A stretch of DNA of 7,072 bases from Clostridia bacterium. Lineage in GTDB: Bacteria > Bacillota > Clostridia > Oscillospirales > Butyricicoccaceae. Under the pieces are notes generated by a model. It was not told the DNA's origin, ran no database searches, and worked only from the letters and a program-made list of their open reading frames with translations. This document shows positions 5,747-7,072 of the stretch, in pieces. Position numbers and translations under genes: made by a program. The stretch is taken from assembly GCA_900763355.1 (NCBI GenBank), contig CAAFJY010000002.1:1-7072 (forward strand), in the 5' to 3' direction. The number at the start of each line of letters is the position of its first letter. The stretch's first letter is position 1.

Positions 5747-6500
5747 CATCCTCACCCTCTTCCCGGAGATGGTGGATTCCGCCCTCTCGGCCAGCATCAT
5801 CGGCCGGGGACGGGAAGCCGGTCTCCTGGACATCCGCTGCCACCACATCCGGGACTATTCCCCCGACAAGCGCCGCCGCACCGACGATTATCCCTATGGC
5901 GGCGGTCAGGGCATGATCATGCAGTGCGAGCCTCTGGCCCGCTGCATGGACGACGTCACCGGCGGGGAGCACGTCCACACCATCCTCCTCAGCCCCGCGG
6001 GCACGGTCTTTGACCAGGGCAAGGCCCGGGAGCTGCTGGCCCGGGAGCGCTTTATCCTGGTCTGCGGCCACTACGAGGGAGTGGATCAGCGCTTTATCGA
6101 CGCTTATGTGGACGAGGAACTCTCCCTGGGGGATTTTGTTCTCACCGGCGGCGAGCTGGCTGCTATGGCCGTCACCGACGCCGTCTGCCGCATGGTCCCC
6201 GGTGTTCTGGCCGAACAGGCCAGCTTCGAGGACGAGAGCCACTGGGCCGGGACGCTGGAATATCCCCAGTACACCCGGCCGGAGGTGTGGCGGGACGATC
6301 CCGTCCCCGCCGTGCTCCTGTCGGGACACCACGGGAACATCCAGGCCTGGCGGCGGCTGCGGTCCCTCCTCCGCACCCGGGAGCGTCGGCCCGATCTGTT
6401 CCACAAGCTCCGTCTCACCCCCCGGGAGCAAAAGCTCCTCCGTCTCTGGGACAAAGGCCAGGCCGAGCTCTCCGCCCTCCCCCCGGACAAGCTGAAATAA
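5736..6500 (+). CDS. trmD: tRNA (guanine-N1)-methyltransferase TrmD
   Basis: The 254-residue SPOUT-class enzyme transfers a methyl group from S-adenosylmethionine to N1 of G37 in tRNAs reading CNN codons, which prevents +1 frameshifting. The start is at MRIDILTLFPEM (1-12), the standard N-terminus. TDDYPYGGGQGM (49-60), LLSPAG (84-89), CGHYEGVDQR (110-119) and LSLGDFVLTGGE (129-140) form the trefoil-knot SAM site. EYPQYTRPEVW (175-185) and LLSGHHGNI (194-202) lead into the helical C-terminal tRNA-binding domain. The length is almost that of the E. coli enzyme. The segment before EYPQYTRP (ASFEDESHWAGTL, 162-174) is a few residues longer than in E. coli as I recall it. The gene overlaps rimM by 11 bases, with GAGGGG (5720-5725) as its likely binding site. 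It is the last gene of the run; rplS, a frequent downstream partner, does not follow. Confidence 0.96.
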   Translation: MRIDILTLFPEMVDSALSASIIGRGREAGLLDIRCHHIRDYSPDKRRRTDDYPYGGGQGMIMQCEPLARCMDDVTGGEHVHTILLSPAGTVFDQGKARELLARERFILVCGHYEGVDQRFIDAYVDEELSLGDFVLTGGELAAMAVTDAVCRMVPGVLAEQASFEDESHWAGTLEYPQYTRPEVWRDDPVPAVLLSGHHGNIQAWRRLRSLLRTRERRPDLFHKLRLTPREQKLLRLWDKGQAELSALPPDKLK

Positions 6501-6544
6501 CGCAAAACAGCCCGTTTCTTTCGATGGGGGCTCACAAAACAGTC

Positions 6545-6580
6545 AATGGAGCGTATCAATACAGATACGCTCCATTTTTT
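6545..6580 (+). terminator. Rho-independent terminator of the thrC-trmD operon
   Basis: A perfect 11-bp stem (6547-6557 with 6564-6574) has a 6-base loop and is followed by six Ts (6575-6580). Two flanking A-T pairs extend the stem to 13 bp. It lies 44 bases past the trmD stop. It closes the rightward transcription unit and is the clearest terminator in the window. The A-rich left flank gives only a partial signal for the opposite direction. Confidence 0.92.
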
Positions 6581-6592
6581 CATGCCAACATA

Positions 6593-6610
6593 CGATGTAA
6601 CCGATGTAAC
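6593..6610. repeat. Tandem direct repeat, 2 x 9 bp
   Basis: CGATGTAAC occurs twice with no spacer (6593-6601 and 6602-6610), shortly after the operon terminator. It may be a small tandem duplication or the edge of a dispersed repeat whose body includes the next hairpin. Confidence 0.7.
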
Positions 6611-6620
6611 AGGGTCCAGT

Positions 6621-6653
6621 TCCCCAGCTCTCCCTTTGGGAGAGGCAAGGGGA
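6621..6653. repeat. Nested hairpin, repeat-like
   Basis: CTCTCCC (6628-6634) pairs with GGGAGAG (6638-6644) around TTT. An outer stem TCCCC (6621-6625) pairs with GGGGA (6649-6653) across a small internal loop. No U-tract follows on either strand. The CTCTCCC/TTT/GGGAGAG motif has the look of a dispersed intergenic palindrome common in gut clostridia; this is from memory, not a search. Confidence 0.5.
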
Positions 6654-6717
6654 TGTTCCCACGGTACACCGATACGCCCAGGATGCCTTTTCTCCGTTTG
6701 AACACAGAGAGCCGGGC

Positions 6718-6737
6718 TGCGGCGCCGCACTGGCGGC
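6718..6737. repeat. 12-bp perfect palindrome overlapping a small hairpin
   Basis: TGCGGCGCCGCA (6718-6729) is a perfect palindrome. Its right half also pairs as GCCGC (6724-6728), loop ACTG, GCGGC (6733-6737), so two structures compete for the same bases. It lies between the hairpin at 6621-6653 and the A+T-rich patch. The function is unknown. Confidence 0.4.
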
Positions 6738-6984
6738 TTGCCCTCTCCATAAATATTTCCGATCGATCCCAAATAAAAAAAGAACCATGACACAGCTGCA
6801 GAGCCTCCGGCTCCAATTGCCATCGGATACAGCCATGTCTGATTCTTCTGGAACTTTAACACAAAACCGGGAATGTCAAGGTACGCCAAACCATGAAGCT
6901 ATATGCAAGAGGTCCAGCGGCGCAGGGTGCGCGCGGTTTGTCCCGCTCCGCATTCCGGTTGCCGCTGTGGAGCCATTTTTGCAG

Positions 6985-7024
6985 AAAAACGAAAAGAGCC
7001 TCTCCGAACTCCCGGGTCAGAGGC
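6985..7024 (-). terminator. Likely leftward terminator of a gene beyond the right edge
   Basis: GCCTCT (6998-7003) pairs with AGAGGC (7019-7024), and an inner CCG (7004-7006) with CGG (7013-7015). On the minus strand the hairpin is followed by a U-rich tract, TCTTTTCGTTTTT (6997 down to 6985). On the plus strand no T-run follows, so it would serve leftward transcription. It implies a gene to the right that converges on trmD. Confidence 0.5.
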
Positions 7025-7072
7025 GAGAAGTGCCAAAGATGGAGAACGGAAACGCTCTTTCTGATAGCAGTA

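Larger units (their letters stand above)
6581..7072. other. Noncoding right-hand region with repeats and possible gene remnant
   Basis: I see no convincing gene in this stretch of about 490 bases. It holds a tandem 9-bp repeat, several hairpins and a more A+T-rich patch at about 6750-6890. On the minus strand that patch reads as a short hydrophobic open frame without a plausible start or binding site. A likely leftward terminator lies near the right edge. Open frames here are short, change character abruptly and run into the trmD shadow. A degraded gene or dispersed repeat is the likeliest content. Confidence 0.5.

Noticed and set aside
4019..5848. 609-codon open frame on the minus strand
   Set aside because: It is antisense to the mutase-like gene, rimM and the start of trmD, all with clear family motifs. 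It has no recognisable domain and is a codon-bias shadow.
6509..6532. AGCCC/GGGCT hairpin just after trmD as a second terminator
   Set aside because: The stem is only 5 bp with a 14-base loop and no U-tract; the strong terminator at 6545-6580 explains the operon end.
6287..6790. 167-codon plus-strand frame running out of trmD
   Set aside because: It is an alternative frame inside trmD that reads through the operon terminator, and its product is low-complexity Pro/Arg/Ala.
6902..7072. 57-codon minus-strand frame open to the right edge, as the end of a gene
   Set aside because: It contains the terminator-like hairpin and U-tract, and its composition is Arg/Ser/Pro-rich with no recognisable domain, so it is more likely noncoding.

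Overview
The window reads as a piece of chromosome from a GC-rich member of the Firmicutes, most likely a gut-type clostridium of the Oscillospiraceae kind. This is inferred from strong GGAGG-type ribosome binding sites, heavy G/C use at third codon positions, short intergenic gaps, rho-independent terminators and palindromic intergenic repeats. No rRNA, tRNA, CRISPR array or complete mobile element is visible.

Layout. Positions 1-190 are noncoding and packed with hairpins. Positions 191-2221 hold a two-gene leftward operon: nicotinate phosphoribosyltransferase (pncB), then a small nitroreductase-family flavoprotein. Positions 2222-2506 are a divergent control region with two good back-to-back promoters and a structured leader on each side. 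Positions 2507-6500 hold a rightward run of four tightly spaced genes: threonine synthase (thrC), an alkaline-phosphatase-superfamily protein of the archaeal-type phosphoglycerate mutase / proposed homoserine kinase family, rimM (16S rRNA maturation) and trmD (tRNA m1G37 methyltransferase). A textbook terminator follows at 6545-6580. Positions 6581-7072 are noncoding and repeat-like, with a likely leftward terminator near the right edge that implies a convergent gene outside the window.

How the genes fit together. The leftward pair concerns nicotinamide cofactors: PncB salvages nicotinate into the NAD pathway, and the nitroreductase is expected to use NAD(P)H. The rightward run joins the last step, and probably the last two steps, of threonine synthesis to the housekeeping rimM-trmD pair. 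The rimM and trmD reading frames overlap.

The most interesting point is the mutase-like gene directly after thrC. Its position, with a ribosome binding site inside the thrC end, supports a role as a non-canonical homoserine kinase rather than a glycolytic mutase. I found no convincing wholly new system. The remaining leads are the hairpin cluster at the left edge, the divergent promoter architecture and the degenerate, more A+T-rich segment on the right.
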